From assembly GCA_963727635.1 (NCBI GenBank), contig CAVSHP010000024.1, forward strand, positions 124,001 through 188,000: DNA of 64,000 nucleotides. Reading direction: 5' to 3'. Source of the DNA: SZUA-36 sp963727635 (lineage in GTDB: Bacteria; Pseudomonadota; Gammaproteobacteria; Xanthomonadales; SZUA-36). The notes beneath the pieces were generated by a model. It did not search any database, was not told the origin of the DNA, and saw only the letters and a list, made by a program, of their open reading frames with translations. The position numbers were made by a program, and so were the translations under genes. The number at the start of each line of letters is the position of its first letter. Position 1 is the stretch's first letter. Positions 52,055-61,027 of this stretch are shown piece by piece.

Positions 52055-54883
52055 CTAATCCTTCCTGGAATGACCGCTTTTCCCGTGACTGCCCCTGGAA
52101 CCGCTTGATTTTGTTCCGCTCTGCGGTCTGCTGGATTGCCTCGCGCTTTGTTGCGGGGCTTTTTGAGCCGGTGCTGAGACTCTGGGACTGCTTGCCCTCG
52201 TGGCTTTAGGCTGTGGGCTCCGCGGCGAGGCGCTTTGCCTCGGGATGTTCCTCGCGCTTTGCTGCCGTGTGACGTTTCTTTCCATCGTTTGCTTCGATTG
52301 CCTTGCGTTCGTTTTAGCCACCGATGGTGTTGCCTGTCTCGTTTGGACAACCGCCCCTCTTGGCCTTGATTGCCGGTCAGGTGTCTTGACGTTTACTGGC
52401 GCCCGCTGTCTGTTGCTGGCAGTTTTTTGCTGTGGCTGCCTGACCGGGGTGCTATTCACAGGCGCCCGCTGTCTGTTGCTGGCAGTTTTTTGCTGTGGCT
52501 GCCTGACCGGGGTGCTATTCACAGGCGCCCGCTGTCTGTTGCTGGCAGTTTTTTGCTGTGGCTGCCTGACCGGGGTGCTGTTCACAGGCGCCCGCTGTCT
52601 GTTGCTGGCAGTTTTTTGCTGTGGCTGCCGGACAGGATTGCTGTTTGCAGGAGCAGGTTTCCACTTAGCCCGGTTGTTCGCAGTTTTGCTCTGTGCCTGG
52701 CGCGACGATGCGAGGCTTGAGGTCCTGTCGGCGCTTCCATTACCACCCAGGTGATTTGCCTTGTCCGTCTTGCGGTTTGTTTTGCTGTAAACGTTACCGC
52801 GATTGCTGGTCATCAAGTCGCTGTTTTTTTCCTTGAATTTAACATCCCGTACCTGGGCCTTCGTGCGCAGTTCGGATGGACTCACCGTTCCTGTCCGGTT
52901 GCGTTCGGACTTGTTTTTGCCGGTGTAGGTCTGCATCCGCCCGCTGTCGATATTCGCCTTGCTGACCTGCCTGCTGTCCGCCGTGTACCGGTCGTTTGCA
53001 CGGTTCTGCTTGTCGCGCGTACTGGCTATCTTTGCACGCTGTGTACCATCACGGTAGAGGTTGTGATTCCGCTCGTTGTCGCGCGGCCGGTAGTTGTTGC
53101 CGCGATCCCGGCTGTTGTCGTAACGGTGATCGTCATAACGACCATCATAGCGATCATTCCTGTCATGGCGGTAGTTATTGTGGGCATAGCGATCGTTTCC
53201 ATGTCCATGGTGCGCCGGCCGGTACCTGCCGGGTCCCCAATAACCGTAGTTTGGCTGGTACCAATAGTGATTGCGATGCCAGTAACCACCTGGGTAATAG
53301 CCAACGCTGAAGGGCCCCCAGGCCCAGCTCAATCCAAAGCCCCAGCCATACCACGGGTTATAGCTGACGTTGAAGCCCCAGGTGCTGAAACGGGGGTAGT
53401 AATAATAGGGAGAAACCCACGGCCGGTAATTCCAGCCGGTACCGTAGAAAATGGTGTCGCCATAGACATAGCTGCCGATATAGCCCGGGGTGTAACCGAC
53501 ATAGACAAGGCTCGGCGTGCTGTCATAAATATTGACATACTTGGTGTTATAAACAGGTGAAGTGGGCAGGATCCGATCCACTTGCGCGGGCCGATAATCC
53601 GATACACGCCAGGGACCATTGGGTGTTGATGACACATACCAGACGCCCTCCTCGACCAGGTAATACAGGCCATCGGCAACCAGCACCGTGGAACCCGTAT
53701 TGCGGATATACACCAGGTCGGTGCCATCGACGGGCTGATAAACAGGTTCGCCGTCATACTGGACATCGATGTCCACAACGCCTCTCTGCACGGCTGCGGT
53801 CTGTGGAACCTGCGCGTCCAGTACCGCTTCATGTGCTTCTTCCGTACCGGCGACGTAAACAAGTGAGTCGGCCTGGCTTGAATCCCGCGGTATATTGGCG
53901 AATGCCGTGGGCAGATTGTCCGATGGCTGGTAAACCCAGGGACCGTTCAGCGAAGCGGACCGGTACCAGCGGCCGGCAAGCACGATATAGAAGTTTTGTG
54001 AACTGACGTCCATGAACACGTCGTCATCCGAGTTTTGCAATACCAGCAGGTCATCGACCAGTGGAACGAAAGCAGCTGGACCGTCGGTGACGATGAGTTC
54101 GGCCGGTTCGGTCGATACCACGAGTTCCGGGGCATTGGCGGCGGTGACGGGCTCGGCCGGTTGCTCTTCGGTCGCAGCGGTATCTTCGGGTTTTACCATA
54201 GCCGCGATTTTGGCCGGTGGCGTAGCGTCAAACTGATAGGGGCCCGTGGCCTTTCCGGCACGGTACCAGACATTCTTTGCCGCATTCAGGTAATAGTTTC
54301 TGCCGTCGAAAATTAACGGGTAGGGTGTGTTGATGACCGCCTTTAAGGTGCTGTTCTCGATCTCGCGCAGGACTGGCTCGCCGTCGATGGTTATCAGCAA
54401 CGCGGGATGATCACGGTAGAAAATCCTGGGAGGTGTCGTGTTGACGGACTTTGTCTCTGCTGCTGCTGCCTTTAAATCCGAGTCAAGTTCATCGAGAGGA
54501 AAATCGAGGTTCCAGCGGGGTGATTGCAGCGCCAGCACCATCGCAAGCTCTGCCTGTATATCATCAGTTCCTGCCGGGAATCGCGTTTCGGTCACTTTTA
54601 GTTGAGAGGGGTGAACGATGCGCTTGGTGGAGTCGATCACAACCGGTGACTCAAACCAACCCGCGCCGAACACCGGTTCTGAACCGGCTGTTGCGCGGTA
54701 TGCAAGCGCCGCGCGGAATTGAATGGTGTTGTCTTTAAGTTGGTCAACCTGCGGTGAGTATATGGTCACTGTGCCCTGGTTTAGCGGCACCGTGCGTGGC
54801 CAGGCATTTTCCTGGGCGAACAGGGAAGGAAGACTGTTGAGGGTCAACAAAATCCAGAATACACTTAATGCCAGTCTTTTCAT
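52055..54883 (-). CDS. Large secreted Tyr/Trp-rich protein with Arg/Gln repeat tail
   Basis: A 942-residue exported protein from the ATG at 54883 (GAGGAG six bases upstream; signal peptide LALSVFWILLTLNSLPSLFA). Three regions: (1) a globular part of about 480 residues with repeated YFVxxG-like hairpins (NYYLNAAKNVWYRAG, NFYIVLAGRWYRSAS, GLYYLVEEGVWYVSS) resembling proteins labelled carbohydrate-binding V/XII; (2) a Tyr/Trp/Gly-rich core (YNPWYGWGFGLSWAWGP); (3) a His/Arg/Asn-rich, then Gln/Arg/Ser-rich basic tail with four 21-residue repeats. The tail is probably disordered and could bind polyanions or DNA. Function is unknown. Confidence 0.75.
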   Translation of the reverse strand: MKRLALSVFWILLTLNSLPSLFAQENAWPRTVPLNQGTVTIYSPQVDQLKDNTIQFRAALAYRATAGSEPVFGAGWFESPVVIDSTKRIVHPSQLKVTETRFPAGTDDIQAELAMVLALQSPRWNLDFPLDELDSDLKAAAAETKSVNTTPPRIFYRDHPALLITIDGEPVLREIENSTLKAVINTPYPLIFDGRNYYLNAAKNVWYRAGKATGPYQFDATPPAKIAAMVKPEDTAATEEQPAEPVTAANAPELVVSTEPAELIVTDGPAAFVPLVDDLLVLQNSDDDVFMDVSSQNFYIVLAGRWYRSASLNGPWVYQPSDNLPTAFANIPRDSSQADSLVYVAGTEEAHEAVLDAQVPQTAAVQRGVVDIDVQYDGEPVYQPVDGTDLVYIRNTGSTVLVADGLYYLVEEGVWYVSSTPNGPWRVSDYRPAQVDRILPTSPVYNTKYVNIYDSTPSLVYVGYTPGYIGSYVYGDTIFYGTGWNYRPWVSPYYYYPRFSTWGFNVSYNPWYGWGFGLSWAWGPFSVGYYPGGYWHRNHYWYQPNYGYWGPGRYRPAHHGHGNDRYAHNNYRHDRNDRYDGRYDDHRYDNSRDRGNNYRPRDNERNHNLYRDGTQRAKIASTRDKQNRANDRYTADSRQVSKANIDSGRMQTYTGKNKSERNRTGTVSPSELRTKAQVRDVKFKEKNSDLMTSNRGNVYSKTNRKTDKANHLGGNGSADRTSSLASSRQAQSKTANNRAKWKPAPANSNPVRQPQQKTASNRQRAPVNSTPVRQPQQKTASNRQRAPVNSTPVRQPQQKTASNRQRAPVNSTPVRQPQQKTASNRQRAPVNVKTPDRQSRPRGAVVQTRQATPSVAKTNARQSKQTMERNVTRQQSARNIPRQSASPRSPQPKATRASSPRVSAPAQKAPQQSARQSSRPQSGTKSSGSRGSHGKSGHSRKD
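52398..52649. repeat. Four tandem 63-bp repeats inside the large secreted protein gene
   Basis: Units start at 52398, 52461, 52524 and 52587. The first two are identical, the third differs at one base, and the fourth diverges in its last third. Each encodes 21 residues beginning VRQPQQKTASNRQ on the minus strand. Such near-identity suggests recent expansion by slippage. Confidence 0.95.
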
Positions 54884-55101
54884 GTTCATCTCCTCTTCGG
54901 TAAGCCGCGAAGTCTTGTCGCAATCCAAAAGTCTAAAAAGATTGCCACAGCGTCAATATACCCCTGCCATTCTGAATAGAACGTGAATACAAGTTCGAGT
55001 TCGCCTGACCTGGTTTATTTGCGGCTGCGACAATTGGTCACATCACAGGCATCCATATGCTGTGTATAGTGCGCGACTGATTTTCAGAGTGAAGAAACCA
55101 G

Positions 55102-57222
55102 ATGCGCGGAAGCACAATTTTTATATTCTCGGTGTTGCTGTCGGCCGGTCCAGTCACGGTCCACGCCGGGCAGACGGAGCAAGTCGATGAAGCCGACGAA
55201 TCAAATATAGAAATCGTAGTGGTCACCGGGGTCAGGTCGAAAACCGCTTTGGAGTTGAGTGTCAGTGAAGTTTCGCATATGGGTATCGATAACAGCGATC
55301 TATTGAGGTATTTCCCGGGGGGCAACCGCAATAGCAACGGTCCGGTGACCAGAATCAGCCAGTACCGGGGTTTGTTCGGCGCCGAGAACAACATCTCGAT
55401 TGACGGTATGACCTATACCTCCGGGGGGCCCAACTGGATGGATTCACCGCTATCCTCCATTCCGCAATCCCTGACCCAGTCGGTGACCTTGTACCGTGGC
55501 CTCGGGTCGGTTGCGACGGTCGAGGAGGGCCTGGGTGGAGCGATAGCGATCGCGTCCCAAAAAACCAGCTTTTCCGGGAACGGCAAATGGGGGTCCTCCG
55601 GCCGGATTGAAGCCGGTTACGGAAACAATGCTGACAGCTTGGCCGGGGCGGTCTTTGCGGGGGTGTACAACCCGGCAAACTGGTTTGACATTGCCGCCAG
55701 CTTCGACAAGGGTGATGACTATCAATTTGATGGCGGCGTGGTTGCCGCAAGCGAATACGACCGCAAGCAGTACCGGCTCGGTTTTGGCCACCGTTTCAAC
55801 TCGTTTGACATCGATCTGGGCGCGGTCATCAACAGAACCGGGCAAAGCGGCACACCGGCTTTACCCATGGACATCATTTACTTTGATAGCGAGCAGTATG
55901 CGTTTGGCTTGAATGCGCGGACCGGCGAAGGTGAATTCTCTCTCAAGTTCAATACACTTTCCGTTGATCACCTGATGAACAATTTCACACTGCGTCCGCC
56001 ACCGACCGGCGCAAACGGCATGAAAATGTTACGCCAGACACTGGCGCTCGGCGACAGCGATGGATTCAAAATGACCTACGCACGGAACACCGAAGAGACC
56101 GGTTTCCTGCTTGGCATGGACGGTAAATGGACGCGGCACGACGCCGATGTCACCAATCCGGCCAGCGCCATGTTCCAGATCACCAACTTTAACGATGTGG
56201 AACGGGACCGGCTGGGTATTTTTTCCGAAATCACCCGGGTGCTCGGGGGTTGGGATTTCGAAGCGGGTCTCAGGTACAACCGTATCGACATGAATGCGGG
56301 TGAAGTCGGCGGCAATCTCGCCCTGATGGGCGGCAATATGGCGCAACAGTACAGGCTGGATGCCCTGGCAAAATCGTTCAACGAGTCCGACAGAAATAAG
56401 AAGGACAACCAGTGGAGCGGCATGCTCAAGGCAAGCCGCCAGATGGGTGCCAGCACAAGGTTTAACCTGGGTCTTGGCAGGAAAGTCCGTTCACCCAGCT
56501 ACCAGGAACGCTATCTCTGGTTGCCGATGGAGTCCACGGCGGGATTGGCGGACGGTTTCACCTATATCGGTGACATCAACCTCAAGCCGGAAACCAGTGT
56601 CGAGTTAACCGCAGGCCTTGACTGGTCCAGCAACCGCTTCAAGCTGGCGCCGGAGATCTACTTCCGGGATGTCAAGAATTACATCCAGGGTGTGCCTTCG
56701 ACCAATATGACCGCCAACATGTTCGCAATGATGGCGAGTGGCAGCCCGCCGCTGCAATTTGCCAACGTCGATGCAGAACTGTACGGGTTCGATATCGGTT
56801 ACGAGTTTGAAATCAGTAAGTCATGGTTGCTGAGGGGCAACCTCGGATATGTGCGTGGCAAACGCACGGACCTGGCTGACAATCTTTACCGGATAGCACC
56901 GCTGTCGTCGTTTCTGGAGTTGAGCTATCACCGTGATGCCTATTTCATCAGCATTGAAAGCGTTGCAGCATCCAGGCAGGACAGGGTATCCGCGTACAAC
57001 AACGAGACACCGAGCGCGGGCTGGGGCATCGTCCACCTGAGGGGCGGTGTAAGCCTGAACCAGGTGTTTGATATTAACCTCGGCGTGGAGAATATCTTCG
57101 ACAAGGCCTACCAGGATCACCTCGGAGGTTATAACCGGGTTGCCGGTAGTGATGTGCCTTTAGGTGAGAGGTTGTATAGCGAGGGTAGAAACTATTACAT
57201 TAGGTTAAATGCCAGTTGGTAA
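55102..57222 (+). CDS. TonB-dependent outer-membrane receptor, Met-rich loops
   Basis: A 706-residue receptor: signal peptide (IFIFSVLLSAGPVTVHA), a TonB-box-like IEIVVVTGVRS, plug domain with YRGLFGAENNISIDGMTY, then a 22-strand barrel ending YYIRLNASW with C-terminal aromatic residue. Extracellular loops are rich in methionine (ALMGGNMAQQYRL near 56320-56350; TNMTANMFAMMASG near 56700-56740), as in copper receptors of the OprC/NosA type. It overlaps the following RegB-like sensor by 14 bp. Copper as ligand is inference. Confidence 0.85.
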   Translation: MRGSTIFIFSVLLSAGPVTVHAGQTEQVDEADESNIEIVVVTGVRSKTALELSVSEVSHMGIDNSDLLRYFPGGNRNSNGPVTRISQYRGLFGAENNISIDGMTYTSGGPNWMDSPLSSIPQSLTQSVTLYRGLGSVATVEEGLGGAIAIASQKTSFSGNGKWGSSGRIEAGYGNNADSLAGAVFAGVYNPANWFDIAASFDKGDDYQFDGGVVAASEYDRKQYRLGFGHRFNSFDIDLGAVINRTGQSGTPALPMDIIYFDSEQYAFGLNARTGEGEFSLKFNTLSVDHLMNNFTLRPPPTGANGMKMLRQTLALGDSDGFKMTYARNTEETGFLLGMDGKWTRHDADVTNPASAMFQITNFNDVERDRLGIFSEITRVLGGWDFEAGLRYNRIDMNAGEVGGNLALMGGNMAQQYRLDALAKSFNESDRNKKDNQWSGMLKASRQMGASTRFNLGLGRKVRSPSYQERYLWLPMESTAGLADGFTYIGDINLKPETSVELTAGLDWSSNRFKLAPEIYFRDVKNYIQGVPSTNMTANMFAMMASGSPPLQFANVDAELYGFDIGYEFEISKSWLLRGNLGYVRGKRTDLADNLYRIAPLSSFLELSYHRDAYFISIESVAASRQDRVSAYNNETPSAGWGIVHLRGGVSLNQVFDINLGVENIFDKAYQDHLGGYNRVAGSDVPLGERLYSEGRNYYIRLNASW

Positions 57223-58474
57223 ATTGAAACAGGAAATTCATCCCTCACGGCAAAACCTGCTGCGCTTGTGCCTGATCCGCAGCATCGTCATTGTCGGGTT
57301 GCTGGCGATTACATCCTGGTTTCATTTCTTTGCCACGATCACGTTTCCGTCGCTGCCGATATTTTTGATATTGTCGGTGACTTGCCTGATCAACGTGTTG
57401 ATCCTGCTGCGTCTCCGTTCTGACACGCGCGTGAGTGAAAATGAGTTCTTTACCAACCTGTTGCTGGATATTCTATTTTTGACGCTGGTGCTCTATTTCA
57501 CCGGCGGGTCTACCAATCCCATCGTCAGTTATTACCTGCTACCACTCATCATCAGCGCGGCGGTTTTACGGCCCATACATACGTGGTTCATTGCCTTTCT
57601 CAGTATTGGTTTCTATACCCTCCTGCTTTTTTATTACCGGCCGCTGGCGTTGTTTACCATGACCGGCCATGGCGCCATGACAAATGCCCATTTCGTGGGT
57701 ATGTGGGTTAATTTCTGCTTCAGCGCGCTGTTGATTTCCTGGTTTGTCGTGCGTATGGCCGCCGCACTCAGGGATCGGTCGCAGGCTGTTGCACGTAGCC
57801 GGGAAGCGGGACTCCGGAACGAACAGATCATAAGTGTGGCCAGCATTGCCGCCGGTACCGCGCACGAAATGAGAACACCATTGGCCACGATGGCCGTGAC
57901 CGTGGATGAGATAGCTTTTGAACATCCGCAACTCAAGGAGGAAATGGCTGTCCTGACCCAGCAGATCGCACGCTGCGAAGCGGTCCTGCGCAAGCTGGTA
58001 TCAACCAGCGGCGAAGATAGCCAACTGGTCGTTACAGACGTTGGTGCGTTAATCAGGAATCTGCTGGAGGACTGGCGACTGTCCCGGCCCGAAATCCTGC
58101 TGGAAACGACAATTCCGGAGTATGAAGCAAAGCTCAGAATTCGTTACGATAAAAGTCTGCTACACGCACTGACGAACCTGTTGAACAATGCCGCCGATGC
58201 CAGTCCGGCGTTTGTTTCCTTGCAGGTAAAATCACTTCCGGGCTGGCTGTCGATTATTATCGATGATCGCGGAGCGGGCATTCCGGCCGAAATTGCCGAA
58301 AGCCTGGGCAAGCGAAGTGTCAGTCTCAAGCAGGGTGGTCTAGGCCTCGGTGTATTGCTTGGCCAGGCTTCAATTGAACGTTTGGGCGGCGAAGTGAAAT
58401 TAAGTGCTAAGCAGGGACCCGGTACCCGGCTTGAAATTCGCCTGCCTTTAACCGGAACCGCTGAAAAAGAATGA
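57209..58474 (+). CDS. RegB/PrrB-type redox-sensing histidine kinase
   Basis: A 421-residue sensor with six membrane helices. The loop FTGGSTNPIVSYYLLP mirrors the ubiquinone-binding GGxxNPF motif of RegB, and the phosphoacceptor is in GTAHEMRTPLATMAV. A cysteine 37 residues later (QIARCEAVLRKL) is near the position of redox-active Cys265 of RegB (40 residues after its histidine). The ATPase domain has LTNLLNNAADASP and GLGLGVLLGQASIERLGG. In other bacteria RegB controls respiratory and photosynthetic genes by redox. It overlaps the upstream TonB receptor and precedes regA-like gene by 7 bp. Confidence 0.88.
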   Translation: MPVGKLKQEIHPSRQNLLRLCLIRSIVIVGLLAITSWFHFFATITFPSLPIFLILSVTCLINVLILLRLRSDTRVSENEFFTNLLLDILFLTLVLYFTGGSTNPIVSYYLLPLIISAAVLRPIHTWFIAFLSIGFYTLLLFYYRPLALFTMTGHGAMTNAHFVGMWVNFCFSALLISWFVVRMAAALRDRSQAVARSREAGLRNEQIISVASIAAGTAHEMRTPLATMAVTVDEIAFEHPQLKEEMAVLTQQIARCEAVLRKLVSTSGEDSQLVVTDVGALIRNLLEDWRLSRPEILLETTIPEYEAKLRIRYDKSLLHALTNLLNNAADASPAFVSLQVKSLPGWLSIIIDDRGAGIPAEIAESLGKRSVSLKQGGLGLGVLLGQASIERLGGEVKLSAKQGPGTRLEIRLPLTGTAEKE

Positions 58475-58481
58475 GAAGCAC

Positions 58482-59015
58482 ATGAGCAAAGACCAACTGC
58501 TACTGGTGGATGACGACCTTGTCTTTCTGCAGGTGCTGGGCAAGGCCATGGGCAAACGCGGTTACGATGTCAAAACTGCGACGGGCCTCCTGGATGCCGT
58601 TGCGCAGGCACGCAATGTCATACCTGACATGGCCGTGGTTGACCTTAAACTGGATGGCGAATCCGGGCTGGATCTTATCCCGCTTTTGATCGAGATCAAT
58701 CCGCAGATGAATATCGTGGTTTTGACCGGCTATTCCAGCATCGCGACGGCAGTTACGGCAATCAAACGGGGCGCGTCAGAATACCTGAGCAAGCCCGTCA
58801 CTGCCGGTGATGTTGTAAAAGCGTTGTCCGGTGAATGGCGACGCCAGGATGCGTTGGAGGACCTAAGCCCGATGTCGGTGGAGCGGGTGGAGTGGGAGCA
58901 TATTCAGAAAGTACTGAAAGAGAACGACGGTAATATTTCCGCCACGGCTCGAAGCCTTGGCATGTACCGGCGCACGCTGCAAAGAAAGCTGGCCAAGAAA
59001 CCGGTGCCTGAATGA
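58482..59015 (+). CDS. RegA/PrrA/ActR-type response regulator
   Basis: A 177-residue regulator: receiver with DDD near the N-terminus, phosphoacceptor aspartate in MAVVDLKLDGESGLDL, lysine in YLSKPVTAGD, then a Fis-type helix-turn-helix (NISATARSLGMYRRTLQRKL). This compact architecture with the short linker is the RegA family. It is the partner of the adjacent RegB-like kinase and is likely to regulate the receptor operon and other redox-controlled genes. Confidence 0.9.
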   Translation: MSKDQLLLVDDDLVFLQVLGKAMGKRGYDVKTATGLLDAVAQARNVIPDMAVVDLKLDGESGLDLIPLLIEINPQMNIVVLTGYSSIATAVTAIKRGASEYLSKPVTAGDVVKALSGEWRRQDALEDLSPMSVERVEWEHIQKVLKENDGNISATARSLGMYRRTLQRKLAKKPVPE

Positions 59016-59016
59016 A

Positions 59017-59050
59017 AATGGAGAGATCAGCAAACGCCGACCTCTCCATT
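59017..59050. terminator. Possible terminator hairpin between convergent genes
   Basis: AATGGAGAG (59017-59025) pairs with CTCTCCATT (59042-59050) around a 16-base loop. A T-rich run follows on the minus strand side only (TTTTC), so it better suits the gene ending at 59076. Confidence 0.4.
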
Positions 59051-59075
59051 ATCAGGGCATATCAGGGCAGTTTTA

Positions 59076-59651
59076 TTATTCGCTTGTCTTTTCGACTGAA
59101 AGCGCAACTGCTTCGGTGTAGGTGATCACAACGAGGTCACCAACTTTGGCCTTCTTAAGATTCTCAGGATCACGCGCCACGTATTCCTTGACTTCGCCTG
59201 AAGGTCCCTTGAGTTTGAACGTGTTGTTTTCGAGGTTGATTTCTTCGACAGTAGCCGTAACGACCTGTGCGTTCATGGCTGCCGCTGCTGGCATCTCACC
59301 CTTTTCGGAACGCCCTGCGGCGCTAAGCTCGCCAGCGTTCGGTTCAGTCCCGTCATTGGCAAAGACCTCAATTGACAGGGTCTGTTCGTATGTGGCCATG
59401 ACGATGTCACCTACGTTGACCTGGTCGAGGTTACGGGCTTCTTCGCTGGCGACAAAGCTCACAGTATTGCCTTCCGGGCCCCGCAAGGTGACTTCACGGG
59501 TCTCGTGGTTGATAGCTTCTACCACAGCTGTCATCGTGGTGGTTTGACTGGTATGAAAGGATGGTCTTTCCATGGCTGGCGCAGACTCGTCCGACCAGCA
59601 GGGGGCGGTTGTCAGCAGCAGGGCTGCAAGCAAGGCCAGGGACTTATACAT
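59076..59651 (-). CDS. Periplasmic protein with two copies of a small beta domain
   Basis: A 191-residue protein of unknown function with signal peptide (LALLAALLLTTAPCWS). The mature part contains two similar units of about 60 residues: AVVEAINHETREVTLRGPEG...VGDIVMATYEQTLSIEV and ATVEEINLENNTFKLKGPSG...VGDLVVITYTEAVALSV. Each looks like an OB-like or SH3-like barrel. The linker is Ala/Glu-rich. The repeats may bind metal or another small ligand, but no ligand residues stand out. It is convergent with the RegA-like gene and divergent from the M20 peptidase. Confidence 0.7.
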   Translation of the reverse strand: MYKSLALLAALLLTTAPCWSDESAPAMERPSFHTSQTTTMTAVVEAINHETREVTLRGPEGNTVSFVASEEARNLDQVNVGDIVMATYEQTLSIEVFANDGTEPNAGELSAAGRSEKGEMPAAAAMNAQVVTATVEEINLENNTFKLKGPSGEVKEYVARDPENLKKAKVGDLVVITYTEAVALSVEKTSE

Positions 59652-59839
59652 GTGAATTCTCCAATGGTTGATAAGTAATAAAACCGGGCGAATATTATAA
59701 TTCTTTTCCTGCGCGATACCCTAACGGATAATTTGCCGATGAACCGTACGGATCACTTGCCAGATCCTTGCGCTGGTTTGCCACGGTTCCATTGCGTATC
59801 CATATATTTTAACTGTACAAGCCGGTTTGGATCAGACCT

Positions 59840-61006
59840 ATGAGTATGAGAGATCAAAGCATTATCCAGTTCAGGCAGGACCTGCATCAGCACCCGGAAT
59901 TATCCGGTCAGGAAGTTCATACGGCGCGCAGGGTCGTCGATTTTCTTGCCATGTATGATCCTGACGAAATCGTGGATAACATCGGCGGCAACGGCTTGGT
60001 GGTTTCCTATGTATTCGGTGGGGAAGGACCCGATATTGCCATCCGCTGTGAACTTGACGCCCTGCCCATTAAAGAAGTTAATCAATTTCCCTACGCGTCG
60101 GTCACCGCCGGGGTCTCGCACAAGTGTGGTCATGACGGTCATATGGCCATCGTAGCCGGCCTTGCTGCCTGGCTCTCAAGCCGGCCATTTTGTCGCGGAA
60201 AGGTGCGGCTTTTGTTCCAGGTGGCGGAAGAAAACAGCCAGGGTGCGAAAACCATGCTGGAAGATCCGAAGCTGGTTGGATTTTCACCGGATTACATTTT
60301 TGCCCTGCACAACCTGCCGGGCTATCCACTGCATGAAATCCTGGTGGTCAGGCGCCAGTTCAGCGCAACGGTTCTGAGCCTGGCGATTCATCTCAGGGGA
60401 GTGATGGCGCATGCCGCGCACCCGGAAGCAGGGCGCAACCCCAGCCTGGCGATCAGCGAGGCTACCATCGCCATCCAGCAACTGGTCAATCCGGACCCGG
60501 CTGACAGGTCTTTTACCCTGGTCACACCCGTATACACACGTATCGGCGCACCTGACTACGGTATCTCCGCCGCCGAGGGCGAGTTGCACCTGACGCTCCG
60601 GACCTGGACGGAGGATGGAATGCAAACGCTGCTGGATGCGATCACCGGCATCGTTTCGAGCCTGTGCAAAAAATACGAGCTGTCGTATTCCACTGAACAA
60701 TTCGATTACTTTCCCGCGGTCGTCAATGATGAGCGTTGCAACGAGGTGATAATTGAAGCCGGCAAACGGCTTGGCTACAAGCGCACCGAGCTATCAACGC
60801 CGATGCGGTTTGGGGAAGATTTCGGTTACTTCACACAAAAGGCGAAAGGCGCCATGTTCGGCCTGGGCGCGGGCCTTCAGACAGCGCCGTTGCACAGCCA
60901 GGCCTATGATTTTCCGGATGAGTTACTGGAAACCGGGATATCGTTGTTCAAAGGTATTATCAGCGACCTCATTGGCTTCACCGAGCGTGCCGCTTCGGCG
61001 GACTGA
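59840..61006 (+). CDS. M20-family amidohydrolase (N-acyl amino acid hydrolase type)
   Basis: A 388-residue M20D metallopeptidase: FRQDLHQHPELSGQE, metal-binding CGHDGHMA (site one), AEENSQGAKTML (glutamates), a dimerisation lid (VMAHAAHPEAGRNP) and MRFGEDFGYFT near the C-terminus. Family members hydrolyse N-acyl amino acids, hippurate or IAA-type conjugates; the exact substrate is not evident. No signal peptide, so cytoplasmic. Two near start codons, 59840 and 59846; neither has a strong ribosome site. Confidence 0.88.
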   Translation: MSMRDQSIIQFRQDLHQHPELSGQEVHTARRVVDFLAMYDPDEIVDNIGGNGLVVSYVFGGEGPDIAIRCELDALPIKEVNQFPYASVTAGVSHKCGHDGHMAIVAGLAAWLSSRPFCRGKVRLLFQVAEENSQGAKTMLEDPKLVGFSPDYIFALHNLPGYPLHEILVVRRQFSATVLSLAIHLRGVMAHAAHPEAGRNPSLAISEATIAIQQLVNPDPADRSFTLVTPVYTRIGAPDYGISAAEGELHLTLRTWTEDGMQTLLDAITGIVSSLCKKYELSYSTEQFDYFPAVVNDERCNEVIIEAGKRLGYKRTELSTPMRFGEDFGYFTQKAKGAMFGLGAGLQTAPLHSQAYDFPDELLETGISLFKGIISDLIGFTERAASAD

Positions 61007-61027
61007 CGACCGCGGTATATCCGGTTA

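Noticed and set aside
52200..52754. Plus-strand Cys/Leu-rich open frame with repeats
   Set aside because: It is the antisense of the 63-bp repeats; the minus-strand frame has a signal peptide, a ribosome site and a 942-codon continuous frame.
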